Shown here: piece after piece, positions 37,945 to 47,597 of the stretch
How the letters are laid out: every line of letters begins with the position of its first letter
How positions within the stretch are numbered: the stretch's first letter is position 1
NCBI RefSeq assembly: GCF_023349185.1
Contig: NZ_JAKIKY010000013.1
Location: forward strand, 84,679 to 148,678
Length of the DNA stretch: 64,000 bases
Direction of reading: 5' to 3'
Origin: Shewanella aquimarina
Lineage (GTDB): Bacteria; Pseudomonadota; Gammaproteobacteria; Enterobacterales; Shewanellaceae
Made by a program: the position numbers and the translations under genes
Notes under the pieces: model-generated
Database searches by the model: none
The model's input: the letters and a program-made list of their open reading frames with translations, nothing else
What the model was told of the DNA's origin: nothing

Positions 37945-40900
37945 CTACAGCTGAGTATGGGGCTTCACCCTGTCAAAGTCGGCCAGTATGGCGTAGGCAC
38001 AGGGGATGATAAACAGCACCAGCAGGGTCGAGGCGAAGATACCAAACACAATGGACACCACCAGGGGCTGCACCACCTGGGCCTGCAAGCTGGTTTCCAG
38101 CAGCAGAGGCAAGAGACCCGCCGCCGTGGTCAGCGAGGTGAGAAACACCGCCCTGAAACGCTCGCGACTGGCACTCACCACCGCCTGATGCACACTGTCT
38201 CCCTCATCCACATGGTGGCGTATGTACTGCACCAGCAGGATGGAGTCGTTCACTACGATTCCCGCCAGCGAGATGAAGCCCATGATAGAGGGCATGGAGA
38301 GGTTATAGCCCAGCAGCAGATGACCCCAGAGCACGCCGATCAGCGCCAGCGGAATCGCCAGCATCACCACCGCGGGTTCCAGATAGCTCCTGAACTGAAA
38401 ACTCAGGATGGCAAACAGGCCAAACAGGCCGATGAGGAAGCCTTTTCCCATGGAGCTGCCGGTCTTGGCCGTCTCCTTGGCCGAGCCCTCAAAGTCCACC
38501 CTCACCCCTGGGTAGCGCTGCTGCATCTGGGGTAGCCACTCCCGGCCGATCGCGGCTATGGTCTCGTTGGCATTGGCGCGCTGATTGTCCACATCGGCCA
38601 TCACGGTCACGCTGCGCAGACCATCGATGCGCTGGATGCGCACATAGGAGCGCTGATCTTGCAAAAGGGCGATAGACGAAAGCGGCAGCTGACTGCCATC
38701 GCTCAGCATGATGGGGAAGTTGGCCAGGGCCTGCAGATCACCGGCCTGCAGCTTGTTGAGCCGCACCTCGATCTCGATATTTTCCGGCCCCACCTGCACC
38801 TCGTCGGCCAGCTGACCGAAGTAGGCGCTGCGCAGCTGGGCCGCCACCAGTTGGCCGTCGATGCCGAAGCTCTCGGCGCCGGGACGCAGGCTCACCTTGA
38901 TCTCCTCCTTGCCCGGACGCATGTCGTCGAGTATGCCGCTGATACCGTCAAACTGTCCCAGATAGCTCTGCAGCGACACGGACGCCTGTTTCAACATGTC
39001 CAGATCGTCGCCCTGCAGGCGGATCTCGATATCCCGCCCCGCCGGGCCCATGGTCGGCTGCTTGAACACCAAAGATAGCGGCATCGCCAGCTCACCCGTC
39101 TCGATACGCCAATCGCGGATAAACGCCTCGATTAGGGTGTTGCGGGTCTCTGCCGAAAGCAGATCCAGCCTGACGGTCGCCACATGGGGGCCGCTCTCAC
39201 CGGCGTCGGCGTTAAAGTTATACTGGGCTGTAATATCGCGGATCAGCTCATGCTCATCCTCCACCTCATGGGTGTATCTATCGCCCACACGCTTGGCACT
39301 GGCAATCAGCGTCTCGACCACCTTCTGGGTCTGACTCAGGGAGCTACCCGGCGGCAGTATGATACGCGCCTCGGCGATATCGCCATCCAGATCGGGGAAA
39401 GGCACAAACTTGAGCGCGCCGCCCACCACCAAAGAAACAGAGATCAGCAGCAGGCCTATGGTGGCGCCGACGCTGACATAGCGCCAGCGCACCATAAAGG
39501 TGACCAGCCTGACTAAGTGATCGTTACGAAACGCCTCGAAGCGGGTGAGAAACTTAGTCTTAAGCTCGCCGATGCGATTGGGCTTACCTTCCGGTTTAGC
39601 ATGGGTAAGCGAATGATTCAGGTGATTGGGCAAGATCAAGAAGGCCTCGAACAGACTGATGGTCAGCACCATGATCAGCACGGTCGGGATGGCCGACAAC
39701 ACGGCGCCCATCTGGCCATCCAGCCCCAAGAGCGCGCTGAAGATCAACACTGTCGTCAGGAAGGAGGAGACCACGCCGGGGGCGACCTTCTGTACCCCCT
39801 TGACCACCGCCTCATGGGGCGCCATCCCCCTGTCGATATGGGAGGCGATCGACTCGGCGATCACTATGGCGTCATCCATCATGATACCGATCGCCATCAA
39901 AAGCCCCACCAGACTCATGAGGTTGATGGACACGCCAAACAGGCTCATCAGATAGAGTCCGCCCATGAAGGCGACCGGCAGGCCGGCCGACACCCAGAAG
40001 GAGTAACGCAGGGAGAAAAACAGCCACATGCTGAGGAAGACCAGGATGATCCCCTGCCAGCCGTTGGTGATCATCATCTTCAGCCTGTCTTGCAGCACAG
40101 AGGAGAGATCGTTGGTCATGGTCAGGCGCACACCATCCGGCGCGCGGGCCTGCTCCAGTTCGATAAACTCGCTCACCCTGGCCTTGATCCGCAGCGCATC
40201 GTCGGCCTTGTTCTTCTGCACCTTGATCAGCGCCGCGTTGCTGCCATTGAACTGAATATGCTCCTCATCCAGCTCGAATCTGTCGCTGATGGTGGCGATA
40301 TTGCCAAGGCGCACCACGCTGCCGTCGGGATTGGAGGCGACGATAATCTTGGCCAGCGAAGCCGGGGTGACCTTACGCTCATCGAACCTGAGCAGGATAT
40401 TCTTATCCTTGAGCTCGATATTCCCCGCCGGCATCTTCACATTCTGCCTGCCGACCTTGTCGGCGATATCGGCTGCAGTCAGCCCCAGCCTGCGCATATC
40501 CGCCTGATTGAGCTCGATGCGCAGCTGATGGTCCGAGAAACCGGCAATGGATACCAGGCTCACGCCGGCGTCTATCTTAAGGCGACGCTTCACATCTTCG
40601 GCATAACTTTTCAGGTGTGGCCAGCTGGTGTCGGCAACGATGGCGATATCCACCACGGGCTCGGCCCAATCCAGCTCCTTGACGATGGGCGGCTCTATCT
40701 GCGCCGGAAAGTTGTTAATCGCGTTGATCTGGGTCTGTACATCCACCAACATGCGTCCCAGATCTGCCTTAGGTTCCAACTTGAGGCGCATGGAGGCGAC
40801 CCCCTCCTGGGCGTCACACTTCACCTCTTCGATATTGGCCAAACCATCGACGGCGTCCTCCATCCGCAGGCAGATGCTCTCCTCCACCTCGACCGGCGAG

Positions 40901-41055
40901 GCGCCGGGATAGACCACAGTGGCCATCACATAGGGCGGGGCAAACTCGGGAAAGGTCTCGCGCTTGATGCTGCCCATGTTGACGACACCCAGCAGCAGGA
41001 AGGCCAACATCAACAGGTTAGCCAGGGTGGGATGTCGGGTGATATAAGCGATCAC
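37945..41055 (-). CDS. RND efflux pump, inner membrane subunit
   Basis: 1036 residues with the RND layout: one helix, a large periplasmic loop, six helices, second loop, five helices. GILMAIGIMMDDAIVIAESIASH carries the conserved Asp pair for proton relay. Sequence type is the hydrophobe/unknown-substrate group rather than AcrB or CusA proper. GTG start overlaps the stop of the adaptor gene (GTGA), so translation is coupled. Under the TetR regulator at the head of the operon. Confidence 0.88.
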   Translation of the reverse strand: MIAYITRHPTLANLLMLAFLLLGVVNMGSIKRETFPEFAPPYVMATVVYPGASPVEVEESICLRMEDAVDGLANIEEVKCDAQEGVASMRLKLEPKADLGRMLVDVQTQINAINNFPAQIEPPIVKELDWAEPVVDIAIVADTSWPHLKSYAEDVKRRLKIDAGVSLVSIAGFSDHQLRIELNQADMRRLGLTAADIADKVGRQNVKMPAGNIELKDKNILLRFDERKVTPASLAKIIVASNPDGSVVRLGNIATISDRFELDEEHIQFNGSNAALIKVQKNKADDALRIKARVSEFIELEQARAPDGVRLTMTNDLSSVLQDRLKMMITNGWQGIILVFLSMWLFFSLRYSFWVSAGLPVAFMGGLYLMSLFGVSINLMSLVGLLMAIGIMMDDAIVIAESIASHIDRGMAPHEAVVKGVQKVAPGVVSSFLTTVLIFSALLGLDGQMGAVLSAIPTVLIMVLTISLFEAFLILPNHLNHSLTHAKPEGKPNRIGELKTKFLTRFEAFRNDHLVRLVTFMVRWRYVSVGATIGLLLISVSLVVGGALKFVPFPDLDGDIAEARIILPPGSSLSQTQKVVETLIASAKRVGDRYTHEVEDEHELIRDITAQYNFNADAGESGPHVATVRLDLLSAETRNTLIEAFIRDWRIETGELAMPLSLVFKQPTMGPAGRDIEIRLQGDDLDMLKQASVSLQSYLGQFDGISGILDDMRPGKEEIKVSLRPGAESFGIDGQLVAAQLRSAYFGQLADEVQVGPENIEIEVRLNKLQAGDLQALANFPIMLSDGSQLPLSSIALLQDQRSYVRIQRIDGLRSVTVMADVDNQRANANETIAAIGREWLPQMQQRYPGVRVDFEGSAKETAKTGSSMGKGFLIGLFGLFAILSFQFRSYLEPAVVMLAIPLALIGVLWGHLLLGYNLSMPSIMGFISLAGIVVNDSILLVQYIRHHVDEGDSVHQAVVSASRERFRAVFLTSLTTAAGLLPLLLETSLQAQVVQPLVVSIVFGIFASTLLVLFIIPCAYAILADFDRVKPHTQL

Positions 41056-42359
41056 AGCGGCGCCCCTCCCTCTGCGGTGACGGGCTTAAGTGACATGCCG
41101 GGGATGGCCGGGATCAGATCGTTAAGCACTAAGGAATCGCCCGCCTTCATGTCTCCCGTGATGGCCACCAGCTGCTGGTGACGGAACAGCACCTCGACCG
41201 GCTTGATCACCAGCTTGTGCTCGGCGTCCATCAGATAGATATGATCGCCTCGTAGCGCCCGCTCGGGGATCACTAAGTGTGGCCTGGGTTTACCGCTGAT
41301 CACCGCGCTGACAAACATCCCCTTGGTCAGCGGCGGACGCAGCAGGAGATCCATCTGGTTAAAGTCCTGCTCCACCTCCAGATAGACGCCTATGGTGGCC
41401 TGATTAGGATTGACGGTCTCGGCGACCCGGGTCACCTTGGCTGGCCAGCTAAAGCTATGATTACCCGCCTGAAAACTGACCTCGGCCTGCAAGCCAAACT
41501 CATCGATAGAGGGCATGCTCCTGGGCTGTGATGCCTGCACCAGGCTGCTGACCAGGGCGCGCATGTCCTGCAAGGATAACTCCGCCTTGATCTCGGCGGT
41601 GCCCAGCCTGTGGGCCACCAGCATCACGGCACCGGCAGCCACCACCTGATCTTGCTCGATATTGATGTCCGACACCCGCGCATCGAAAGGCAGCACCACC
41701 TTGGTCTGATTCAGGCGGCGTTCGGCGTCTTGTAGCTGCGCAATATCGACGCTCAGCTGCGCCTCGCTTACCTTGCGATCATCCGGGAACAGCTTGAGGG
41801 AACTCTGTAGATCTTCCACCATCTTGGTCTGGGCCAGCAGCGACTGCTTCTGGTTTTCCAGCTCGGAACTCGATACCAGGTTGCGCTTCTTCAGGGTCAG
41901 CTTGCGCTGATACTCCTGCTCGGCCAGCACCAGCTTCTGCTGCTCTATCTTCAGGCTGGTGTTGAGGTTTTTCTCCTGCTGATCCAGGCGGGTCAGCTGC
42001 GCCTGGGTGGCGTGCATGCTGGCCTGGGCCTGGGCGACCTTGAGTTGGTACTCCAGGGGATCTATCTCAAGCACCAGCGTACCCTTTGGCAGCATGCGCC
42101 CGGTTTCCAGCTGTGGATGACGGTATAACACCTTGCCACCCACCTCTGCCACCGCCTGCCACACATGCTTGGGCTCGACCCGGCCAAAGCCTGTCACCCT
42201 GGGAGCGATCGCCTGTTGGGTTAAGGGCGTCACCTCAACCGCCCTGGCCTTATCATAGCCGGCGACTAAGGAGGGTGAGGGTTTCAGCAGTACCGCGAGC
42301 AAGATGGCCAGCACGCCAACGCCCACACCGACCAATAGATAGCGTTTCTTGTTATTCAT
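41052..42359 (-). CDS. RND adaptor (membrane fusion protein)
   Basis: 435 residues from ATG 42359, with AAGGA at eight bases; an ATG three codons earlier is less well placed. One N-terminal membrane anchor (YLLVGVGVGVLAILLAVLL) is followed by a lipoyl-like domain, a long coiled coil (about residues 95-200) and a beta-barrel (VLPFDARVSDINIEQDQVV). It links the RND subunit to an outer membrane channel not encoded nearby. Overlaps the TetR gene by eight bases. Confidence 0.88.
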   Translation of the reverse strand: MNNKKRYLLVGVGVGVLAILLAVLLKPSPSLVAGYDKARAVEVTPLTQQAIAPRVTGFGRVEPKHVWQAVAEVGGKVLYRHPQLETGRMLPKGTLVLEIDPLEYQLKVAQAQASMHATQAQLTRLDQQEKNLNTSLKIEQQKLVLAEQEYQRKLTLKKRNLVSSSELENQKQSLLAQTKMVEDLQSSLKLFPDDRKVSEAQLSVDIAQLQDAERRLNQTKVVLPFDARVSDINIEQDQVVAAGAVMLVAHRLGTAEIKAELSLQDMRALVSSLVQASQPRSMPSIDEFGLQAEVSFQAGNHSFSWPAKVTRVAETVNPNQATIGVYLEVEQDFNQMDLLLRPPLTKGMFVSAVISGKPRPHLVIPERALRGDHIYLMDAEHKLVIKPVEVLFRHQQLVAITGDMKAGDSLVLNDLIPAIPGMSLKPVTAEGGAPL

Positions 42360-43005
42360 CACTCTCATCCTTCACTTCCATCAGGCCACGCTGCAACAGA
42401 CGGGTATTTTGCTCGGCCAGCCGCTGTAAAAACGTCGGCGTGATCTCAATACCGACTCTTTGAAGTAGGTTTTCGGGCACGATAAAGGGAAACACCATCA
42501 TGGCGAAGAAACTCAGCTGGGCGCACTGTGCATCCACATCGTCCTTCAACATACCCTTCTCCTTTAATCGTTGAAATATGGCGACATTCTCAAAGTTAAC
42601 CACCTCGTAGAAGGCCTTGGTCACCTCGGCATTCTCCGGCAGGCTCTGGTCCAATCCGGCGAGGCGTAGCATCAGGCGGGGAAAGTGCGGATGCTTGCTC
42701 ATGACGCTGTAGTAGGTCTGCAGCAAGTCCGCCGGACTCTCCTGGCGCACCTCTCTCCTCGCCTTATGGAGCTGGGCCATCACGGGCATCGCCGTCTCGT
42801 GGATCATGGCAGAGAACAGGCGCTCCTTGGAGCCGAAGTAGTAGCGGATCAGGCCAGGATCTGTCCCCGCCATGCTGGCGATCTCCCGAATCGAGACCTG
42901 GGCATAGGGGCGTTCGATAAACAGATTTCTCGCCGCCAGGATCAGCTTATCGCGATTTTGAGTGTCGCCACTGGGACGGCCGACACGACTCTTAGCTTCT
43001 GCCAT
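42352..43005 (-). CDS. TetR family regulator of the RND operon
   Basis: 217 residues. The N-terminal HTH (VSIREIASMAGTDPGLIRYYFGSKERLFSAMI) is typical of TetR. It is the first gene of the unit and overlaps the adaptor gene. A perfect inverted repeat sits directly before its start codon and covers the Shine-Dalgarno, which suggests autorepression. Confidence 0.9.
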   Translation of the reverse strand: MAEAKSRVGRPSGDTQNRDKLILAARNLFIERPYAQVSIREIASMAGTDPGLIRYYFGSKERLFSAMIHETAMPVMAQLHKARREVRQESPADLLQTYYSVMSKHPHFPRLMLRLAGLDQSLPENAEVTKAFYEVVNFENVAIFQRLKEKGMLKDDVDAQCAQLSFFAMMVFPFIVPENLLQRVGIEITPTFLQRLAEQNTRLLQRGLMEVKDESDE

Positions 43006-43008
43006 AAA

Positions 43009-43028
43009 AATTCCTCTGTTGAGGAATT
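43009..43028. promoter_or_regulatory. TetR operator palindrome
   Basis: AATTCCTC and GAGGAATT form an 8-base perfect inverted repeat around four bases. It starts four bases upstream of the TetR start codon and includes the ribosome binding site. Confidence 0.6.
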
Positions 43029-43133
43029 AATACTAGAAGAATAGCCTTTGAATTGGCAGGGAAATAATTCCCCTAAAGACGGGGTAATGTAGAATTTTCG
43101 GCGGCAAAGTCTGGCCTCGCCGCCGGATATCGA

Positions 43134-44003
43134 CTAGATGGGATCTTGGTGGATCAGCACTTCCACATGCTCGAACAGCCTCCTCACCCTTGCCTCGGCG
43201 GCATCGGCGATGGCATGGGCCTCCACCAGTGGTAGCCTGCCATCCAACTCCAGATGACACTGCACGAAGGTCGTCTTGCCCGAGGTGCGGGTACGCAGAT
43301 CATGGAAGCCATTGATGCGGGGATCTTTCTCTATCGCCTGCACTATCTTGAGCTTGGTATCGGCATCCAGCTCCCGATCCAGCAGCGACTGCGCCGAGCG
43401 ATAGCCTAAGTCCACGGCCTGCTGACCGATAAACAGGGCAATCAGTATGGCGAACAGGCCGTCGGCCCACCACCAGCCAATCTGCGACAAGACAAGCGCC
43501 AGCAGCACGGCGCTGTTAAGAAACAGATCCGACTTATAGTGCAGCGCATCGGCCTCCACCACAGTGCTTGCCGTCTTCTCCAGGGCGCGTCTTTGCAGCA
43601 AGACCAACGCCAGGGTCAGCACTATGGCAATCGCCGACACCACAACACCCACCATGGCGTGGTTGACCGGGGTTGGGTTGATCAGCCTGTCACCGCCATG
43701 CAATAACAGCAGCAGCGCCGAGCCCAGAATAAAGGCCGACTGCGCCAGGGCTGCCAGGGGCTCGGCCTTACCGTGACCGTATCTATGGTCTTGATCCGCG
43801 GGCACTATGGCATAGCGAATGGCGATGAAGTTGACTATGGATGCCAGGGCGTCGGCGAAGGAGTCGGTGAGGGATGCCAGCATACTGGCGGAGCCTGAAT
43901 AGAACCAGGCCGCCAGTTTGATCACTATCAGGGTAAGGGCGGTCGCCACGGCGGCGCGGCTGGCCAGCTTTACCCAAAAATCGTATTGGGAAGTGTCGGT
44001 CAT
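43134..44003 (-). CDS. fieF: Cation diffusion facilitator FieF/YiiP
   Basis: 289-residue inner membrane exporter of Zn(II)/Fe(II). Six helices; metal-site residues D47 and D51 in LTDSFADAL and H155 and D159 in ALHYKSD match the YiiP transport site. HRYGHGKAEPLA is the second signature. The C-terminal cytoplasmic domain (QCHLELDGRLPLVEAHAIAD) is complete. Located between the TetR-RND operon and cpxP, on the same strand as both. Confidence 0.93.
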   Translation of the reverse strand: MTDTSQYDFWVKLASRAAVATALTLIVIKLAAWFYSGSASMLASLTDSFADALASIVNFIAIRYAIVPADQDHRYGHGKAEPLAALAQSAFILGSALLLLLHGGDRLINPTPVNHAMVGVVVSAIAIVLTLALVLLQRRALEKTASTVVEADALHYKSDLFLNSAVLLALVLSQIGWWWADGLFAILIALFIGQQAVDLGYRSAQSLLDRELDADTKLKIVQAIEKDPRINGFHDLRTRTSGKTTFVQCHLELDGRLPLVEAHAIADAAEARVRRLFEHVEVLIHQDPI

Positions 44004-44067
44004 AGGGTCATATTACAGCTAATCATTAGCAGGGGAAGAATATGACCCATTGTAACTTAGTTGTGCC

Positions 44068-44553
44068 CTATCGGCGATCACCTTTACGTCCACTGCGCTT
44101 GGCGAAATTCTCTTTAAATTTCGCCTGCTGCTCAGGGGTAAGCATCTGATAGATCTCGCGTTGCATCTTCATGCGCTCTACTGCAGCCTGGGCTCTGAGC
44201 TCGCTGCGCTGCGCCATCATGGACTTAAGATCGGCCTCGTTGAAGCTGTCTGAGGTGATTATATCCAGCATCTGCTGCTTGTGCGCGGCGCGCACCTCGT
44301 CCGAAGGACGCTTGGCCTGCATCGCCTCGCGGTGAGACTGCATCATCTCCTTCATCTGGCTACGCTGGGCATCGGTGAGCTCCAGACCGCGAAACATCTT
44401 ATGCATATCGCCGTGATGGCCTCTGTGGTGCTCGCCACGCATCTCATGACGACAACCGCCATCGTCCGGGCCCGCCGCATACGCAGCCGGTGCTAACAGG
44501 GCCGCACTGGTCATTAACGCCAATAATCCTGATTTTAGGGTCATCTTATTCAT
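44068..44553 (-). CDS. cpxP: CpxP/Spy family periplasmic protein
   Basis: 161 residues with a signal peptide ending PAAYA. Two LTxxQ repeats are visible: LTDAQRSQMKEMM and LTPEQQAKFKENF, with the paired helix layout of Spy/CpxP. In CpxP these inhibit the sensor CpxA until misfolded proteins titrate them. Divergence from cpxRA and a perfect CpxR box in between identify it as CpxP rather than Spy. The N-terminus is His-rich (HRGHHGDMH), hinting at metal binding. Confidence 0.88.
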   Translation of the reverse strand: MNKMTLKSGLLALMTSAALLAPAAYAAGPDDGGCRHEMRGEHHRGHHGDMHKMFRGLELTDAQRSQMKEMMQSHREAMQAKRPSDEVRAAHKQQMLDIITSDSFNEADLKSMMAQRSELRAQAAVERMKMQREIYQMLTPEQQAKFKENFAKRSGRKGDRR

Positions 44554-44653
44554 AATCTGCCTCTTACGCTTATTGCGGATAGTTAATTCGCTCTGGGAAG
44601 AGCTTCGACACTAACAGTGTACGCCCCCCTATGTAATGCAGGGTTTTCCTAAG

Positions 44654-44668
44654 GTAAACCTCTGTAAA
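44654..44668. promoter_or_regulatory. CpxR box between cpxP and cpxRA
   Basis: GTAAACCTCTGTAAA is an exact match to the CpxR consensus GTAAA-N5-GTAAA. It lies about 100 bases from the cpxP start and 120 from cpxR, so it can control both directions. Confidence 0.85.
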
Positions 44669-44788
44669 GTTTGCCCAAAGAGTGAGAATCTGCTGTCCAT
44701 CACGCCTTTACCTAGACTTACATTCTTAGACTGCAATTGACATCTAAAAGGGTATACTCAAGCTGTTATAGGTGTAGAGAGACGTACC

Positions 44789-45472
44789 ATGAGCCAAATT
44801 CTGTTAATCGATGACGATCTAGGGCTAGCGGAACTGCTAGCACAACTGCTTGAACTTGAAGGGTTTAACCTAACCCTGGCCCACGATGGCGCAACAGGAC
44901 TCGCCCTGGCGCTGGAGCAGCAGTTCGATCTCATCCTGCTCGATGTCATGTTGCCCAAGCTCAACGGCTTCGAGGTACTCAAGGCGTTGCGGGCCAAGAA
45001 ACAGACGCCGGTGCTCATGCTCACCGCCCGCGGCGACGAGATAGACAGGGTCGTGGGCCTCGAAATCGGCGCCGACGACTACCTGCCCAAGCCCTTCAAC
45101 GACAGGGAACTGGTGGCGCGTATCAAGGCGATCATTCGTCGCACTGGCCATCAGGTCGATGAGCAGCAGCCCAGCATACTGGAGTTTGCCGACATCAAGC
45201 TGGATCCCAGCCGTCAGGAGGTGGTCTGCCAGGATCAACTGCTGATCCTCACGGGCACCGAATTTAGCCTGCTCTACCATATGATCCAGCACAGCGGCGA
45301 GGTGCTGAGCAAAGACAACCTCAGCGAGAATGTGCTGGGCAAGAAGCTGATGCCCTTCGATCGTAGCCTGGATATGCACCTGTCTAATCTGCGTAAGAAG
45401 CTGCCGGAACGCACCGACGGACGCCCCAGGGTCAAGACCCTCAGAGGCAAGGGCTATATCTGGCTAACCTGA
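44789..45472 (+). CDS. cpxR: Response regulator CpxR
   Basis: 227 residues, OmpR class. Receiver with phospho-acceptor D52 in LLDVMLPKLNG and K in YLPKPFNDREL; C-terminal winged helix with SLDMHLSNLRKKL and RGKGYIW. It activates envelope-stress genes. The stop overlaps the cpxA start (TGATG). Confidence 0.95.
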   Translation: MSQILLIDDDLGLAELLAQLLELEGFNLTLAHDGATGLALALEQQFDLILLDVMLPKLNGFEVLKALRAKKQTPVLMLTARGDEIDRVVGLEIGADDYLPKPFNDRELVARIKAIIRRTGHQVDEQQPSILEFADIKLDPSRQEVVCQDQLLILTGTEFSLLYHMIQHSGEVLSKDNLSENVLGKKLMPFDRSLDMHLSNLRKKLPERTDGRPRVKTLRGKGYIWLT

Positions 45473-46839
45473 TGAAAATTAGCAGTCTTCCCAATCGCAT
45501 CTTCATCAAGCTGCTGCTGAGTTTCTGGCTCTGTAGCAGCCTGATCATCGCCATCGTCGGCCTGCTGCCCCTTCTGCAGCAGAATCACGATCAGGCCCCT
45601 ATTCCACCCCATCTACAGGGGCTGCTCGAACGTGTCGTTGAACACCTACAGGAACACCCCGAACTGCTGACCACCAAGCGCGACAAGCGCTGGCACAGAC
45701 TCAAGGAGATGGGCAACAAGCCGGTGCGCTTCTATGTGGCGGACGAACAGGGCCAACTGATCAACAACCAGCGTGTCTCACGGGGCATACGGCGCTTCAT
45801 GCTGATGGCCGACGAGGCAGGACACCCCATCAGCCATCAGTTTAAGAGCGAGCTGCTATTTGGCCCCGAACCTTTCGAGATAGAGGGCAAACGCTACACC
45901 CTCTATGGCCGCCTCGCCGAGATGCACCCCAGGCCCTGGTTCTTCTTCTTCGCCGAGAATATTGCCCTCACGCTGACCCTGGCGATCTTGCTCTCGGGCC
46001 TCTTGTGTGGCCTGCTAGCCTGGCACCTGGGCAAACCCCTGCGCGCGCTTAAGCAGAGTGCCGAAGCGGTCGCCAGCGGCGATCTCAGCCACAGGGCAGA
46101 TGCCAGCACCACGGCGCGTAAAGACGAGATTGGCCAACTGGCTCAATCCTTCAACGCCATGGCCGATGCCATCGAGTCCATGGTCAACAGTCAGCAGCGC
46201 CTGATCAGCGACATCTCCCACGAACTCAGGACGCCGCTGACCCGGCTACAACTCGCCCTCGCCCTCACCCGCAAGAAGGGCCAGACCTCGACCGAGATAG
46301 AGCGCATAGGCTATGAGGCGGAGCAGTTGGAGGCGATGATCGCCGAGCTGCTGGAGCTGTCGCGGGTGAAGTTGGATATTCACGAGCATAAGCACAAGTT
46401 ATCGCTGGCCGAGACCCTGGGACAGGTTTTAGACGACGCCGAGTTCGAGGCGGAGCAGCAACAGAAATCTCTGCTGATCGACATAGACGACAGCCTGATG
46501 CTGATGCTCAATCCCCGCCCCCTGGCCAGGGCGGTGGAAAACCTGCTGCGTAATGCCATCCGCTACGCCGAACGGGAGGTCAGCATACGTGCCTACGCCG
46601 AGCCCGAGCGGGTGATCCTCAGCATCAGGGATGATGGTCCAGGCATAGACAATGAGGCGGATCTGCAGGCGATCTTCGAGCCCTTCTATCGCCCGCAATC
46701 GGCTCGAGAGAGGGAATCCGGCGGCTGGGGACTGGGGCTGGCGATCGCCAAGGCGGCCATACAGGCCCACCAGGGGCAGATAGTGGCCAACAACGCCACC
46801 CCTCACGGACTCGAAGTGATTATCAGGCTGCCGCGTTAG
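45472..46839 (+). CDS. cpxA: Envelope-stress sensor kinase CpxA
   Basis: 455 residues. TM1 at about 13-34, a periplasmic sensor of about 130 residues, TM2 at about 163-186, HAMP, then H250 in SDISHELRTPLTRLQ and an ATPase domain with NLLRNAIRYA, DDGPGI and GLGLAIA. The periplasmic part carries PRPWFFFFAEN just before TM2. It is inhibited by CpxP. Its 3' end overlaps the converging TetR gene by 17 bases. Confidence 0.95.
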   Translation: MKISSLPNRIFIKLLLSFWLCSSLIIAIVGLLPLLQQNHDQAPIPPHLQGLLERVVEHLQEHPELLTTKRDKRWHRLKEMGNKPVRFYVADEQGQLINNQRVSRGIRRFMLMADEAGHPISHQFKSELLFGPEPFEIEGKRYTLYGRLAEMHPRPWFFFFAENIALTLTLAILLSGLLCGLLAWHLGKPLRALKQSAEAVASGDLSHRADASTTARKDEIGQLAQSFNAMADAIESMVNSQQRLISDISHELRTPLTRLQLALALTRKKGQTSTEIERIGYEAEQLEAMIAELLELSRVKLDIHEHKHKLSLAETLGQVLDDAEFEAEQQQKSLLIDIDDSLMLMLNPRPLARAVENLLRNAIRYAEREVSIRAYAEPERVILSIRDDGPGIDNEADLQAIFEPFYRPQSARERESGGWGLGLAIAKAAIQAHQGQIVANNATPHGLEVIIRLPR

Positions 46840-47476
46840 TTTGCTGCGGCTCTCTCTGTGCCAGCCAGACTGAAAAGGTTTGCTTGGTGGGAATGCGTCT
46901 GTCTGAGTGTCCCATCAGCTGGGCCATCGCATAACTAAATTGATAGTAGGTTTGCACGTCATCACAGCGCTTAAGGCCATCATCGCTATTGATCATGGTG
47001 CCGCGAATATAGTTTTTAAGGAGTTCGTAGCGATCAAAGCCAGGACGATCGCCAACGGCTGAGATCATGCCCTGATTCCACTGACAATATTGTGCAAATA
47101 GATCATTAAATCTATCGCGATACACCTCTGATGCCTGCTGCAATAATTCTTGATTGGGCATCATGCGCTCTATCACAAAGCGCTTCTGCGCCAAAACATC
47201 ATACAAACGCTGACAGTGATGGAACAGGTAGCATTCAAAGGGATCGGTATCGCCTTGCTGTTCACATTCGGCCGCCTTGAGCCAACCTTGGTATTGGGCA
47301 CAGGCAACCGCCACCACCAAGTCTGCATCTGTGGTGAAATGATTATAGATGGTTCCCTTGGAGATCTGGCTGGCCGCAACGAGATGAGAACGGCACAGAT
47401 CGAAACTCTGATGCCCCCTAAGGCAGCGCTGCGCCACCTCAACAAGATAATCTGTTCTTTGCTCCCAGCTACTCAT
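46823..47476 (-). CDS. TetR family regulator
   Basis: 217 residues from ATG 47476 (GAGG at six bases). An upstream in-frame extension is not supported by a ribosome site. The HTH (VAASQISKGTIYNHFTTDADLVVAV) is clear. Converges with cpxA by 17 bases. No obvious target operon; the neighbouring LysR gene diverges from it. Confidence 0.8.
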   Translation of the reverse strand: MSSWEQRTDYLVEVAQRCLRGHQSFDLCRSHLVAASQISKGTIYNHFTTDADLVVAVACAQYQGWLKAAECEQQGDTDPFECYLFHHCQRLYDVLAQKRFVIERMMPNQELLQQASEVYRDRFNDLFAQYCQWNQGMISAVGDRPGFDRYELLKNYIRGTMINSDDGLKRCDDVQTYYQFSYAMAQLMGHSDRRIPTKQTFSVWLAQREPQQTNAAA

Positions 47477-47597
47477 ATCGACCTCATCACACTTTACGAA
47501 ACATCTTAATTGCAACTTCACAATCAAACGATAACAGTGTTCTCTAACCAGGGATATTGAGTAATACTGATACCACTATGAACAAAGCCAATAGCCC

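Noticed and set aside
39517..41181. 554-codon open frame antisense to the RND pump gene
   Set aside because: It mirrors a clear RND coding sequence in a GC-rich gene, is rich in His/Gln/Asp as expected for reverse-complement frames, and has no ribosome site.
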